Positions 44,956 to 56,574 of a DNA stretch of 64,000 bases are shown piece by piece (the stretch's first letter is position 1; every line of letters starts with the position of its first letter). Origin of the DNA: Neostapfia colusana. Its lineage: Eukaryota > Streptophyta > Magnoliopsida > Poales > Poaceae. The position numbers and the translations under genes were made by a program. The DNA is taken from NCBI GenBank assembly GCA_030760725.1, contig JASWHV010000016.1, forward strand, positions 18,839,084 through 18,903,083. The letters are read 5' to 3'. A model generated the notes under the pieces. The model worked only from the letters and a program-made list of their open reading frames with translations, ran no database searches and was not told the DNA's origin.

Positions 44956-47914
44956 CCTCAGTTTTCTTCACTCCAAAATGTCCCATCAAACCTCCTCCAT
45001 GTGCTTCCTGCAAAAGTAATAGGCGAGCGGAACTACCAGGAACACATAGCTTGTTAGCACGATAGAGGAGGGCCTCCCGTAATACATATTTATTCCAAGT
45101 TCTTCCTTCTCTACAATTTTCAAAGGCATCTTTGAAGTCCAAATCAGTAGGATATAATCCTTTTATTGTTTCCAAACCAAATATTTTATTATCAAGTTGG
45201 GACAGCATGGTGTAACGTCTAGATAATGCATCTGCAATAACATTCTCCTTCCCTTTCTTATGCTTAATGATGTATGGAAACAATTCTATGCACTCAATAC
45301 ATTTAGCATGTCGTTTATTCAGATTAGTTTGGCACTTAAGATACTTCAAAGATTCATGGTCAGAATGTATGACGAACTCCTTAGACCACAGGTAATGTTG
45401 CCAAGTTTGTAGAACTCGCACTAAGGCATACAATTCCTTATCATAAGTAGAATAATTCAGAGAAGGACCATGCAATTTTTCACTAAAGAATGCAACGGGT
45501 TTACCTCCTTATATGAGAATGCCTCCAATACCAATGCCGTTTGCATCACATTCTAGCTGAAATGTCGTGTCAGAATCAGGAAGTTGTAGCAATGGTGCTT
45601 GTGTAAGCTTTGATTTGAGAACATTAAAAGCTTGTTGCTGCTGTTCGGCCCATCGAAACTGCACCCCTTTCTTCGTCTGGAGAGGTGCCGCAATGGTGCT
45701 GAAATCCCGCACAAAGCGTCGATAAAAACCTGCAAGACCAAGAAAACTACGCACCTGTGTCACGATCGATGGAGTTGGCCAGCTAGTGATCGCCACAATG
45801 TTTGCCTCATCCATCTCAATTCCCTGCGATGAAACGACATATCCAAGAAACGAAACTCGATTGGTGCAAAAGACGCACTTTTCGAGGTTACCAAACAAAC
45901 ATGCATCTCTCAAGACATTGAAAACAGCACGTAAATGATTAAGATGTTCGTCATATGACTTGCTGTAAATGAGGATATCATCGAAGTAAACCACGACAAA
46001 TTTTCCAATAAAAGCACGTAAAACCTTGTTCATTAATCGCATAGAAGTGCTAGGTGCATTAGTTAAACCAAAAGGCATGACTAACCACTCATAAAGTCTA
46101 AACTTGGTTTTAAATGCAGTTTTCCATTCATCTCCTAGTGCCATTCTAATTTGGTGGCAACCACTACGCAAGTCAATTTTTGTGAAAATAATAGCACTAG
46201 TCAATTCATCAAGCATGTCATCTAAGCGAGGAATAGGATAACGATATCGAATAGTGATGTTATTAATCGTTCTACAATCAACACACATGCGCCAGCTACC
46301 ATCTTTCTTAGGAACCAAAAGAACAGGAACAGAACAAGGACTTAGGCTTTCACGAATATACCCGTGGTTCAAAATATCTTGAACTTGTCGCTGAATTTCC
46401 CTTGTCTCTTCCGGATTCACCCTGTACGCCACACGATTTGGCAAACTTGCCCCTGGAATCAAGTCGGTCTTATGTTCAACGCCCCTCATAGGTGGTAATC
46501 CAGGGGGTATCTCGGGGGGAAACACATCCGCAAAATCCTGCAAAAGGTTAGCAACAGCAGGGGGCAATGCAATGGACACTTCATGAAGCAAAAACATGGC
46601 TTCTTTGCATACTAAAGCATAGTACATCCCCTTTGTATTAAATAAATCAGCAAGGTCAGATTTAGTTGTGAGCAGCGAAGGTGATTTTAACTTAATTACT
46701 TGCTGTTTTTCAGAGTCTAGTGATTTTGTTGCCTTATCATCACGTGTTTTACTTTTCTCCAAATTTACAATTTCAGCAGGAGTCATAGGAAGCAAAGTGA
46801 TTTTCTTTCCTTTATGCATCAGAGTATATTTATTAGTTCTACCTTGATGAATAGCATCCGTATCAAATTCCCAAGGACGTCCCAACAAAAGAGAACAAGC
46901 ATCCATAGGTACGACATCAAAATCAGCAAAATCATGGTAAGAACCAATCAAAAAATGTACTCTCGCTGTTTGTGTTACCCTAACCTTACCGCTGTTGTTG
47001 AACCACTGAATGCGGTATGGATGAGGGTGTGCTCTTGTTGTCAACCCAAGTTTCTTGACCACATCCGTGTTCACCAAGTTATTGCAACTGCCTCCATCAA
47101 TTATAGTGTGCACACGGCAGTCCTTGAGGATGAGAAACATGTGAAAAAGATTGTGTCGCTGTAGCTTGTCATCTACCTCAACTTTGGAGCTCAAAGCACG
47201 CTGCACAAGTATGCTTCTATAATTTTCCGTTGCTGCAGCACCAAGTACATCTTCATCTGTGCTATAGTGGTCATCTTTTGGTCCTGCAACGTTAGTAGCA
47301 AGAGAATATTCATCTTCAACATCCGAAGTACTATCATACCCGCCATCATCTCTTGCTATGTATGCTCGTTTGCTAGGGCAATATTTCATAACATGACCAA
47401 CTCCCTGGCAGCGGTGACACTTAATGTTGGAAGTTCGACTCGTCGAAGTAGTGGAAGACGTAGGCTTGAATGGTGTCGTCTTGCTGCCCTCCGGCGCGCG
47501 AGAAAATGGAGCAGTAGATGAAGTTCGTTGGCCACAATTGGATGGTGTAGTGGCAGTAGGAAAACTCAAAGATGGTGCTGTTTTGGATGGTATAGATGTC
47601 GAACGCGGTGTGAAGGTGCTCCTCGTGCATTGGTGCTGCTGCTGTTGGCGGCCCTGCAATTCTTTTTCTGCCAACATAGCCAGCTGAAATAATCTGTTAA
47701 CAGTATCATATTCCTTATAATCAACAATGTCCTGAATTTCACGCCTCAACCCCCCATAAAAACGGGCTATTTTATCATCCATGTCCTCTATTACCCCACA
47801 GCGCAACATACCCTTTTGTAACTCTTGATAATACTCCTCTACGGACCTGTTACCTTGGTCTAAGCGCTGCAATTTTTTGCGAAGGTCCACTGAAAAGAAG
47901 GAGGAACAAAACAA
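44912..47914 (-). pseudogene. pol: gag end, protease, RT and RNase H of element F
   Basis: One 801-codon frame (47914-45509) carries the gag C-terminal half with zinc knuckle CHRCQGVGHVMKYC, protease with IIDGGSCNNLV, RT with DLRSGCHQI and YFDDILIYSK, and the start of RNase H. A CAA-to-TAA type stop (45506-45508, after GGILI) interrupts RNase H. The frame continues in 45475-44912 with HSDHESLKYL, the integrase zinc-finger start and LLLLQEAHGGGLMGHFGVKKTEDVLA. A frameshift near 44930 separates it from the integrase core. The long unbroken frame shows that this copy is younger than its neighbours. Confidence 0.9.
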
Positions 47915-48480
47915 ACACGCATGGCTTCCTTGAATCTATACCATGTTGGAGGATCAGTTCTAGATTTAACAAGTTCATTCCACCATATGATAGCAAAATC
48001 CTTAAGCTTACTAGTGGCTTGACGAACTCTATGTTGTTCAGGAACAAGGTGGGCATTAAATTTCTGCTCTACCGTCATCTCCCAATCAAGATATACCTCA
48101 GCATCATAAGCACAAGAAAAAGAGGGTATAGTAAATTTGACTTTAGCAAAAGGATCATCAGGAGGGTGATTAAAATTGTTATGATGATCATTGTAATTAT
48201 GACGATTATTACCTCCCATACCCCGTAGATAAAGTGGAAGTCGTGGTTGATTGTTATGATCTTCTATATTATAAGCACCGTCTTCACGATCTTCAGCGAG
48301 AGGCAGCCGCACCTCAAGAGTATCCATCCGAACACCAAGATCAGCAAGTTGGCGATTCAGGGTCGTCAATGACGCCTCTGTCGATGCTTGGGTTTTGGTG
48401 AACATATCTGTCATTTCCCTCATCATGTCACGCAACTCAGCATGTTGAACACATTCATCTTCCCTTTTATCTTCTGCCAT
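47860..48480 (-). pseudogene. gag: gag N-terminal half of element F
   Basis: Starts MAEDKREDE at 48480. A coiled-coil-like N-terminus (residues 10-60) is followed by the gag domain with FTIPSFSCAYDAEVYLDWE and FAIIWWNELVKSR. A frameshift near 47890-47914 separates it from the long downstream frame, which continues with the gag text (VDLRKKLQRLDQGNRSVEEYY). Confidence 0.8.
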
Positions 48481-49770
48481 AGTTAGTAGTAAACAAAAGA
48501 CAACAAAAATATGTTATCCCTATCAACTACAAAGGATAGTGGCAATGTGAAAAGTGGAAGGAAGGAAACAATCTCTCTCTCTCAAGCGTCTTACCATGTT
48601 CTTACAAGTGTTCTTACCGACACAGAAGGTGGTAAACGGTGGACGGTGAGAACCAATAAAGCATGGAGTGATTGCAAATGTACTTGTTCTGCTCAAGAGG
48701 AAAAGTGGAGCTTGGATGGCACAATATGGTGGCTAATAAGAAAAAAAAATCGTTAACAGCAAACAAAGTTGAATAAGTATTCAATGTAGGAACTGTTGCT
48801 GGTTAATAAATGTTCTAGGCCTAGCACAATACAAGGCAGTAGAAAGGCAAATAGAAAATCAGAAAGATATAACCAAGAAGTACAGCACAAGTGTATAGGC
48901 CAACTGTTTTCAAGTGTGTGCTGTCAATGCTTTAATATCTGTGCTCTCTTCACTATTTTTTAATATTTTTTTTATATTTTTTGTTTACTCAAGAGTAGAA
49001 AAATAGAAAGCACACAACTTTGCAGCTCAATTGGATGTAAGATGTGGCCTATAGAAAATTAGGAAGATTCTTTAAAGTTAGGGATGAAACTTCGGAGGCC
49101 GGATAGTCTATCTTCCGAGGGGAATTTCGCCAAAAAAAATTCGCTGAACAAAGGAAAGCTGTGGAAAATCGATTGCAAAATTTTGAGTAGATCAAGTTGA
49201 AAAAAAATCGCCCGATTTCGAGTTCGTATGCAAAAGTTATGGCCGTTTAAGGTAGGCTACCCGAGTTACTGTTTTTTATGTTGATTCAACCTCGGTTTTG
49301 AAAAAGATCTCGCAATAGGATGTGAAAAACAATTGGAATTTAGCAACAACGAATGATGGGATGTTGTGTGATGAATCAAGGAGGACTGGCACAATGGTTT
49401 GTCACCTGTTGTAGGGCTGGCGATGCGGGAGTTCATGCAAGGCGGCTAGCTAGGGCAAACCGATGATCTTGTTGGCTCGGTTTGTTGTTTAGGGATTGTG
49501 GAATAGGTGAGCAGCAAGAAAAACAAGGAAGAAAAATGATAACTATGACCCAAAAACACAATGCTAAACCAGAAACAAGACTCGACCACACGAATGCAAA
49601 CTCAACAATGCAAACTGAAAAACGAAACTTGCAGGCACTATGGTCTAGGAATCGGTAAACACGATATGATTTTTTTGTGGCTTTTTCTGTGGACTCTAGG
49701 TATGAAAAACAAAAACTATTCTAGTGGGAAATCAAAGTACCTCACGGGCAACCTGAAATCTAATACCAAA
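48481..49770 (-). other. Leader and PBS of element F
   Basis: About 1.3 kb AT-rich, without a sense ORF of note. The PBS is directly after the LTR: the minus strand reads TTGGTATTAGATTTC (about 49755-49769), a diverged form of the initiator-Met site TGGTATCAGAGC. Nothing else recognised. Confidence 0.65.
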
Positions 49771-50634
49771 TGATGAGTAGTTTAGGCCCGATCTTCCGAA
49801 AGGTAGGTCGATTGAAGTGGAGATCTCGACGTTGATGATCCAAGGCACTCGAGCAGACCCGAATACCCCTGCAATCACTACACCACTGCTCCGTTGGTTA
49901 TCAACCATGCTTCACACGCTTGACCTCGCCAAGAAGGCTATCCCTGCAGGTGCAACCAAGAACACAAGCAAGAACGATGAAGATGCATTCTGAAATTATG
50001 AAATTGGGGTCTCACAAACAGTAGAACGGCGAAAGTGTTGAATCTAAGCAAATCCCACCAAATATGGCCGGCGGCTGCTGTATTTAAAGGCTAGGGTTCA
50101 TCCATAAAACCCTTAGACGCATCCCTAATGTACTCATATGGGATACAATGCCCAAAAGCCCAATACGGTGGTGCAACACCGGACAGAACTCCGAACTCGA
50201 TTTGTTTCGACAATTACCAATGACTCCTGGATAATTTTAATGTGGGTCCAGAACCATTGGAAAGTTTATCTTCTCATCTTTCCATGCATATGTAGAACGT
50301 AAAAAACAGAGTCCGTATGCATCCTGGGCGTCCGTTTTAAGATGGACTGCTCCTGGACTCCGAGTTGAACTCGAGTCCGAGATGGCGACTGTTTCCATCA
50401 ACTTGTGGACGTCCCATCTGGTTCTCCACGTCCCCAAATCCTCCTCCCTTTACTTGTTGATCATTTACATGGTTCCTAATAACAACTAAATCATTAAATA
50501 GCAATCAATTCTCAAACTCACATGGGTAGGAAGTTAGGAACGAGTTCACCTGCTGATTTAGTAACCGTGGTCGTGCTCTTGTGATTGGTCCTTGTATATC
50601 AATGTGAGTATCCACTGTTGTGATGTCCTCATCA
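49771..50634 (-). repeat. 5' LTR of element F
   Basis: 864 bp, same length as the 3' LTR; the minus strand starts TGATGAGGACATCACAACAG and ends CTACTCATCA. The TATA-like TTTAAATAC is near 50080 (minus). Confidence 0.9.
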
Positions 50635-50639
50635 ACTTA

Positions 50640-52056
50640 CCTTCGGTTATCCCCTCCGCTTGTAATGCTTCAACTCGCATCTGGACCATAATGACTCGCT
50701 GCTCGTACATCTCCATGACGTCCCAACACCGCTAGACTCGAACAACAGACGGCCAGTTCATGAGGAACGGAAGAACCGGACCTTCGTCGCGATGATGAAG
50801 CTGGTATCGATGCCAATTCCCAACAAACTTCAGCCGCCATAGGACGAAGACGCCGCCGTCCATCTGGATCAAGGAGTCGGCGGTCAGCATCCGCACCCAG
50901 AAGGAACACCGTCATAGTTCGCAGCGAGGCTCGGTAGAAGGGAAAGCCACACATTTTCTCCTTCGAATATTCTCCTAACTCAGGTTGTCAAGTCTTGTAG
51001 GGAAGCAGGAGCGTGAGCGGGCTAGAGAGGAAGAGGAAAACACAAGCATGAAGACATGCTCCCCAAAGGGACGCCTCACGCACGACGGCAATGAGCAAGG
51101 GCACCGGGGTCCAAGGGACGCACGCGCCTCGCAGCAACGCCTCCCGTCCGCATAGGGGCCACACGCCTCCCGAGACCTCTGGACACGATTCCCACTATAA
51201 TTTTGGTCAGACGAATCCGCCTCGTTGATATCCGCGATGAATTGAAGAGTCGTGCATCGTATTTTCCTCTCTCTGAACCACCTCTCCTCCGCGCCCTCTA
51301 GCCTACCCTTGACACAACGTCGACGGGGCGTACAAATCAAAGCCCCAGGTAAGTAGGTAAGTTTTTGTAGCCCACTTTCAGCGTCCGATCAAAGTTTCGG
51401 GTTCTAAGGTATACCTGTCAAGCAGGTCGAAAAGGACCGCCCAGGACGAACCCAAGCAAGGGACAGATGATGCGAGTTGGCCATCAATGACGCACTCGGG
51501 AGCTTTGAAGCTTCTGACACCTCTAGTTTTGATATCCGAGTCTTATCTTGGCGACTCCTGGTAACCCCCTGAAGGGTCAAAATCGAGTAGCCCGGGCCCA
51601 CGAAGGGTCCGGGATCCGGGCGAGTGTACCAAGAGGGATCTCATCGATTCATGATCAGGTCAACCTGATTCCCCAGTCCTTGTGGAAAGGCAGTGGAGTT
51701 CCACATAGATTTACTCATTAGGCAGCTCAACAAGCCCAGGAATTTGGCCATCGAGGTAAATTCCCGTTAGGCTCAATCCCTCCAAGCCCGTGAATGGTTT
51801 GCGGACGGGGAGCTAAGAGGATTCGCTAAACGAACCAAGCCCAACCAGCGAAGGGAGGGCTCAGAGGCTATCGAATGATTCAAAATCACGATGGGCTCGA
51901 CACCTAAGGCTTTGAGCTCAGACGTAGCCATGAAGCAAAACGAAACAATGATCTCTCGTAGCTTCCATTTTCTCTTATCCTTTTCAGGACCTCTGACATG
52001 CACGGGAATATGCCTCCAACCGATTCAGAAGGAAATCAGCCAAAGGCCCGGGGGCT
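50640..52056. other. Unassigned GC-moderate sequence right of element F
   Basis: Expected to continue the DNA interrupted by F, that is the 3' LTR of element H, but I see no clear LTR end. Short ORFs on the minus strand (50954-50670, 51340-50975) lack motifs. The segment 51400-52040 may be the 3' untranslated part of a second Tat-type element (see next feature). Confidence 0.3.
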
Positions 52057-52826
52057 TTTAACGGGGTAACGTAAACTTGGTACCCAAGGGGCAACCGGAT
52101 AACTAGTCACGAGGGGACACGTGGCTCAGTGGGCCTAAACCTAGGGCCTAGACTCAGAATGGCGCAACCGCAAGACTCGACATCGAGGAGTGAGCCTTCC
52201 TCCAAGGTCGGAGGAGGCATCTGACCTTCAAGCCCGGCCAACAAGGATGGAGGAAAGAGCAATCTGGGATAGAGCCAGGACCGGAGGCAGGCGAGAGGAT
52301 GAAATACCGACATGATGGAACGACAAAAGGAATTCAAGGCAGAGTGGGAGGCCATGCGTGACAAGACAAGCACCCGTCCCATCCCGCTCGGCGTGGGTGT
52401 ACAGGGACGGAAAGTAGACGTAGACCGTAGACTATACGGGAGCAGGTGTACTTATCGCTCCTGCACCGCTTTGAGCCGCCTTAGGCGCTGACACACCATG
52501 TAAACCCCGCCCCATTTATGAGGAGTCGGTGTGTAGGTATAGGCATCCAGGATATAAAAGGGGAGGCTCATAACCTCCCCTCGCACGGTGAACGCAGCTC
52601 ACAAACACGCGACACTTAGGCTTTCTCTTCGCTCTCGTACGCGGGATAGCCTCGCTTGTAACAACGGTTCCTTGAACCGCTTGAGCTAATACAAGGTTGA
52701 CGAGCACCCTAGACTGGACGTAGGACGTGTTGTCCGAACCAGTATAAACCATTGTCTTTATTAGTTAGCCATCTAGACATAAAACAAGCAGCATTCGATT
52801 ACTAGCCGGTAGTAAAAACATCAACA
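52042..52826 (+). repeat. Putative PPT and LTR of a Tat-type element
   Basis: AAGGCCCGGGGGCT (about 52043-52056) resembles the PPT of Tat elements. About 500 bp downstream there is a clear TATA box, GATATAAAAGG (52551-52561), then a GC-rich leader. The sequence ends near GTAAAAACATCAACA (52826), a plausible LTR end. The LTR start (about 52057) is not a clean TG. It could instead be the end of H's own LTR. Confidence 0.4.
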
Positions 52827-53508
52827 GTACTATTATTTGATCAATCCGTAGATTTCCATGTCCGACACCTTTCCATATTGCAAGTCTAGTTACTAAGTTG
52901 CATTGAAAATTGTTTGTCAACATCTATGGATAGTTACTTTATTTGTAAATTCTAAGATTTTTCTCAGCCCCCATTAGTAGATCAGTAACCACTTGAAAAG
53001 TAAAAAATGTAAAAACACTTTTATCATTTTTGGGCCTTTAGTGGGCTGCAGAATAATGGCATGCACGTCGCTAACAAAATGCTCATAGACTAATTCTATC
53101 AACGAATGTCGTTGCATCTATCTATTACTTGATTAAGTCACCATGTTTTCTCTTGAGGGTGATAATTACCACATTCACATAATAAGGAAAAATAAATATC
53201 ACTATGGTAGTTACAAAAAGGTTAGTCTAAAATATGGTTATTCTTTTATGCACATTTATAAATTACACAAAACTGCCATTATAAAGAAAATAAGTATGAA
53301 GTTCCTACATAAATGTTTATAATTATTTATAACTAGTATTCTATATAGTTAGAGCAACTCAAATTGTCTTCAATACCCCCATCAACTTCCAAAAACAGCC
53401 ATATTGGGTGCTAACACAGCTCCAACGGTCTCCTAATCCCACTCCCAGTAGTTGGGAGGCTCACAAAAAACACCCGTCTACACTCAAAAGAATAGAAGTG
53501 TCTCTCCT
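52827..53508. other. AT-rich intergenic sequence
   Basis: No ORF or element motif with confidence. The segment 53350-53470 contains AGAGCAACTC and CTCCAACGGTCTCCTAATCCC, a style common in short MITE-like elements, but no inverted terminal repeat could be defined. Confidence 0.4.
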
Positions 53509-53574
53509 TGTAACACCCTAAAAATTCATTCCCATACATTGCACACAATTTTCTTGTAGAGAAGCATTATAAAA

Positions 53575-53770
53575 GAAGTAGAAATGGAGAAAGAACCATA
53601 GAAATGGAGGAAAGAACCATAGAAATGGAGAAGGGCATAGAAATGGAGAAATGCAATGTAGAAATGGAGAGTGGGACATAGAAATGGAGAGGGGAATGTA
53701 GAAATGGAGAGTGGGACATAGAAATGGAGAGGGGAATGTAGAAATGGATTAAGTGACATAGAAATGGTGG
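53575..53770 (+). repeat. GAAATGGAG minisatellite in the LTR U3
   Basis: About ten copies of ATAGAAATGGAG / GTAGAAATGGAG, mostly 18-20 bp apart, with a higher-order unit of about 38 bp (TGTAGAAATGGAGAGTGGG plus CATAGAAATGGAGAGGGG) repeated twice. Confidence 0.9.
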
Positions 53771-54117
53771 GGAATGGAAAAAGGATAGCTGAAATCAGCC
53801 AATTCCAATTTCCTCAGATTTTTCCCAAAATCTCCAAATTCCCCAATTCCCCCAAAAAAGGAAATTTTCCCCACATTTGGGGAATTTCTCCCCCATTGCT
53901 GCCGCACCAAATCAATTGGGGAAAGTTTGTTAGGATTTAGCTCCAGTTAGAGTAGGATTCTCACCCCTCCCCCCCACCTTATAAATGGAACCCAACCCCC
54001 CCCCCCCCCCTTGGCCGCAGCCCCCCCCCCCCTCCTCTCATCCCCCCCAAGTCGGCGACTTGGAGGCCCTAGCCTCCAACTCGCTTTGTTGCCCCCCCTC
54101 GCGGGAGTTCGGTCACC

Positions 54118-54245
54118 GGTGAGCCCCTCCGACGAGCCCTGACGTCGAGCCCCACTGTCGAGCCCGCCATCGATCCCCGTCGTCTAGCCCCGCCATTGAG
54201 CCTCGCCGGCGAGCCCCGCCGTCGAGCCCCGTTGTAGAGACCTGC
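54118..54245 (+). repeat. GAGCCCCGCCGTC short tandem repeat
   Basis: Roughly ten imperfect 12-15 bp units. The same array opens the 3' LTR fragment at 57962-58050 and so marks the deletion junction. Confidence 0.8.
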
Positions 54246-56308
54246 CGACGAGCCCCGTCATGCCTCGCCGTCGCCGGAAAAGAACCGACAATCTGCCCTG
54301 CCCTAATCATCCATAGAAAAATTCCCCGCTGCTGCCATTGCTAGAACAAAGACCCTGCCATCAAGGAGGAAGTGAGGTAGGTCTTCGTTACCCATATTAC
54401 GACGTCTTCGCTGTTTCTACACATCCGTTTTCTTTGCCCCCTTCGAACAGAAACTTTTACATGTGGACAGATCGTGTTTTGATCGGTTTTTGACGGTGGA
54501 TTGATCTAGATCTTGAGTCAAGATCATCACCACGTCCACACTTCATCCCAGCACCCTTTTTCATCAGAAAACCCCATGAAAGCCTGTTAAAACATGCAAG
54601 AACACATACAAACTTGTTTAATAAAACAGCACCATAGGATTTGCATTCATCTACCTCATTGCATCTTGAGTAAAGGTTGTGCATGATGATTGATTGCTGT
54701 AAATTTTGTATGTGTGTGATCGTGAGTAGCGGAACAAACTCAAGAGGCCATCTACGAGGAACTACAGCACCAAGATTTCGAGACGCTTGAACAACAAGAA
54801 CAACGGGAGCAAGGCAAGTGCCCCTTGACCATATTGATCCCATGTTTTGAAACTGTTTTGTTTGCGAAAACTTTTATGCTTGAGTCAACTTGATGGGACA
54901 CCCTTTATAGGATTTTAATAGTTTTCTTTACCATCCTTGTCGCCGGGAAAGTTGATGAGTCAGGTATGGTCGTTTTTCCTTTTTGCTCTGCTTAATCAAC
55001 GGAATACGGGAAGCTGAAATAAAACATGTCTAGCTTCTGCACTCATATGAATAATGATGATGAGAACTTGATGATGTTAATGAGCATGGAATCGGGGAGA
55101 TCTAGGCAAGCCTGGTTCGTGGATTTTGCTGAATGAGATGGTGATTTACTTGCTGTAGATCTAAGGACCGGTTCATACCAGCACATGACAGGAAAACAGT
55201 GCCACCACAAGGCCAAATATGGGTGCGGCTTAGCTGACTAATTAGGTGTGTTGCTAGCTTGTTATGGACCGTGGATGGCGCGGGGAATGGGAGTCGAGGA
55301 GGACTTCCCTGGGAACTGCATGGCACAAGAGGGGGCCCGTGGGTGGGAGAATGGTGATTCGAGCCTGCCGGTGAAACCTCAGTGAGTCCATACATCTAGT
55401 TGCCCCTTTGTAAAGGCTATTTTGTGATCTCTTGGCCATACACCGACGGTTGTGTACTGGTATAATGGAGGTTCTGCAGTCACCGACGGGTGACGAAATC
55501 ACGAACTTGTGGGTAAAGTGGTGCCACCTCTGCAGAGTGCAAAACTATCATGATAGCCATGCTTCCCGTCACAAGCACCTGGCCAACTCACATGATTAGA
55601 GGGAAAACTTGGGATGGTTATTCGGTATGGTTACAGTATGGTCATTGGGATTAGTTTTGGGGCTGTTTTGAGTCATGAAAGGGAGTTTGGTTTCAATTAT
55701 ATGAATATGAGATGGTTATGAATATTTATGAGTATGAGATGAATTTGAGAAAGATTAATGGCTGGATGAGACTTGATAAATGGTGCATTATGATGAAAGA
55801 ATGTTGCTGATTTACTTGGATATATTGGGCTTTAACTCACCTAGAAATAGTTGCTGTTTTTATCATGTTTGTGAAATAAATTTTGCATGCTGCAATGAGC
55901 CTTTTTATTTCCTACCTTGTTGTAAGCTACATGTCATACTTTTCCCGCACTTGCTGAGTACGACATGTCCTCACCCTTGCATTACCACATATACATCAGC
56001 TACAGGAGATGAGTACTTTGAGGACCATGTGGAGTACTAGGCGTGCGGACTAGTGTCAACATGCCTGTGGAGTTGAAGATTGGAGCCTGTCTTTAGTCAC
56101 TTTCCGTTGTCGTTTAGAGCTTTCCGCTACAAGAATAAGATAGACATTCATGAGTGAGACAATGAGTCGATGTAATAAAGTACTTAAACCCTATTTATTC
56201 GTGGTTATATTTTGAATTCAGTTTGTGGAATACATGTATATGTGTGGTGACGTCCTGGGCACACATATGCATTCGCTTGGTTCTATTTTTGAAACCGGGT
56301 GTCGCAGA

Positions 56309-56322
56309 TTGGTATCAGAGTC
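56309..56322 (+). promoter_or_regulatory. PBS of element G (initiator tRNA-Met type)
   Basis: TTGGTATCAGAGTC three bases after the LTR end; TGGTATCAGAG matches the usual initiator-Met primer site. Confidence 0.85.
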
Positions 56323-56574
56323 ACGTTGACCGTAGACACAAGCCTAGGTAGGATGGACACTCTAAAACACATAGGCATACCCCTGTGAACTTCTATGTTC
56401 GAAAATCGCTTGCTGCTGCACTTTACTTGTCAATTCAGCCACCGCAAAGTGCTATTTTCAGCCCCTCTTTTCTCTTCTTTTGGACAGCAACACTTTTGCT
56501 TTCTTGCTCCGTAGCTTCTGAAGTTTTGTGGGTTATTTCCTCCTTCTCTAAAGTTTCTCTTGTCTTATTTATAA

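Larger units (their letters stand above)
43058..50634 (-). mobile_element. Element F: CRM-like chromovirus, complete with both LTRs
   Basis: 7577 bp between target duplications ACTTG (43053-43057) and ACTTA (50635-50639). Both LTRs are 864 bp and both have terminal TGATGAG/CTCATCA (one base changed in the left copy). On the minus strand: LTR, PBS, 1.3-kb leader, gag, PR, RT, RH, INT, LTR. The pol frame runs into the 3' LTR and no chromodomain of the usual kind is seen; both are features of CRM/centromeric elements. Coding damage is moderate. By eye the LTRs differ at about 60 of 864 sites (about 93% identical). Confidence 0.9.
53509..56306 (+). repeat. 5' LTR of element G (2798 bp)
   Basis: Starts TGTAACACCCTAAAA and ends CCGGGTGTCGCA, three bases before the PBS. 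TATA box TATAAATGG at 53980-53988. U3 contains the GAAATGGAG minisatellite; runs of C occur at 53995-54035; a GAGCCCCGCCGTC tandem repeat lies at about 54118-54245. The downstream half (55100-55600) matches the solo LTR and the 3' LTR fragment. Confidence 0.85.

Noticed and set aside
45920..46000. Host kinase or other plant gene within F
   Set aside because: All open sequence there is in the RT of element F.
55102..55502. Conserved peptide-like ORFs (CRTSIIPVHNRRC) repeated in three LTRs
   Set aside because: They recur because the LTRs are homologous; in the LTR sense direction they are antisense, lack starts of note and vary by frameshifts.
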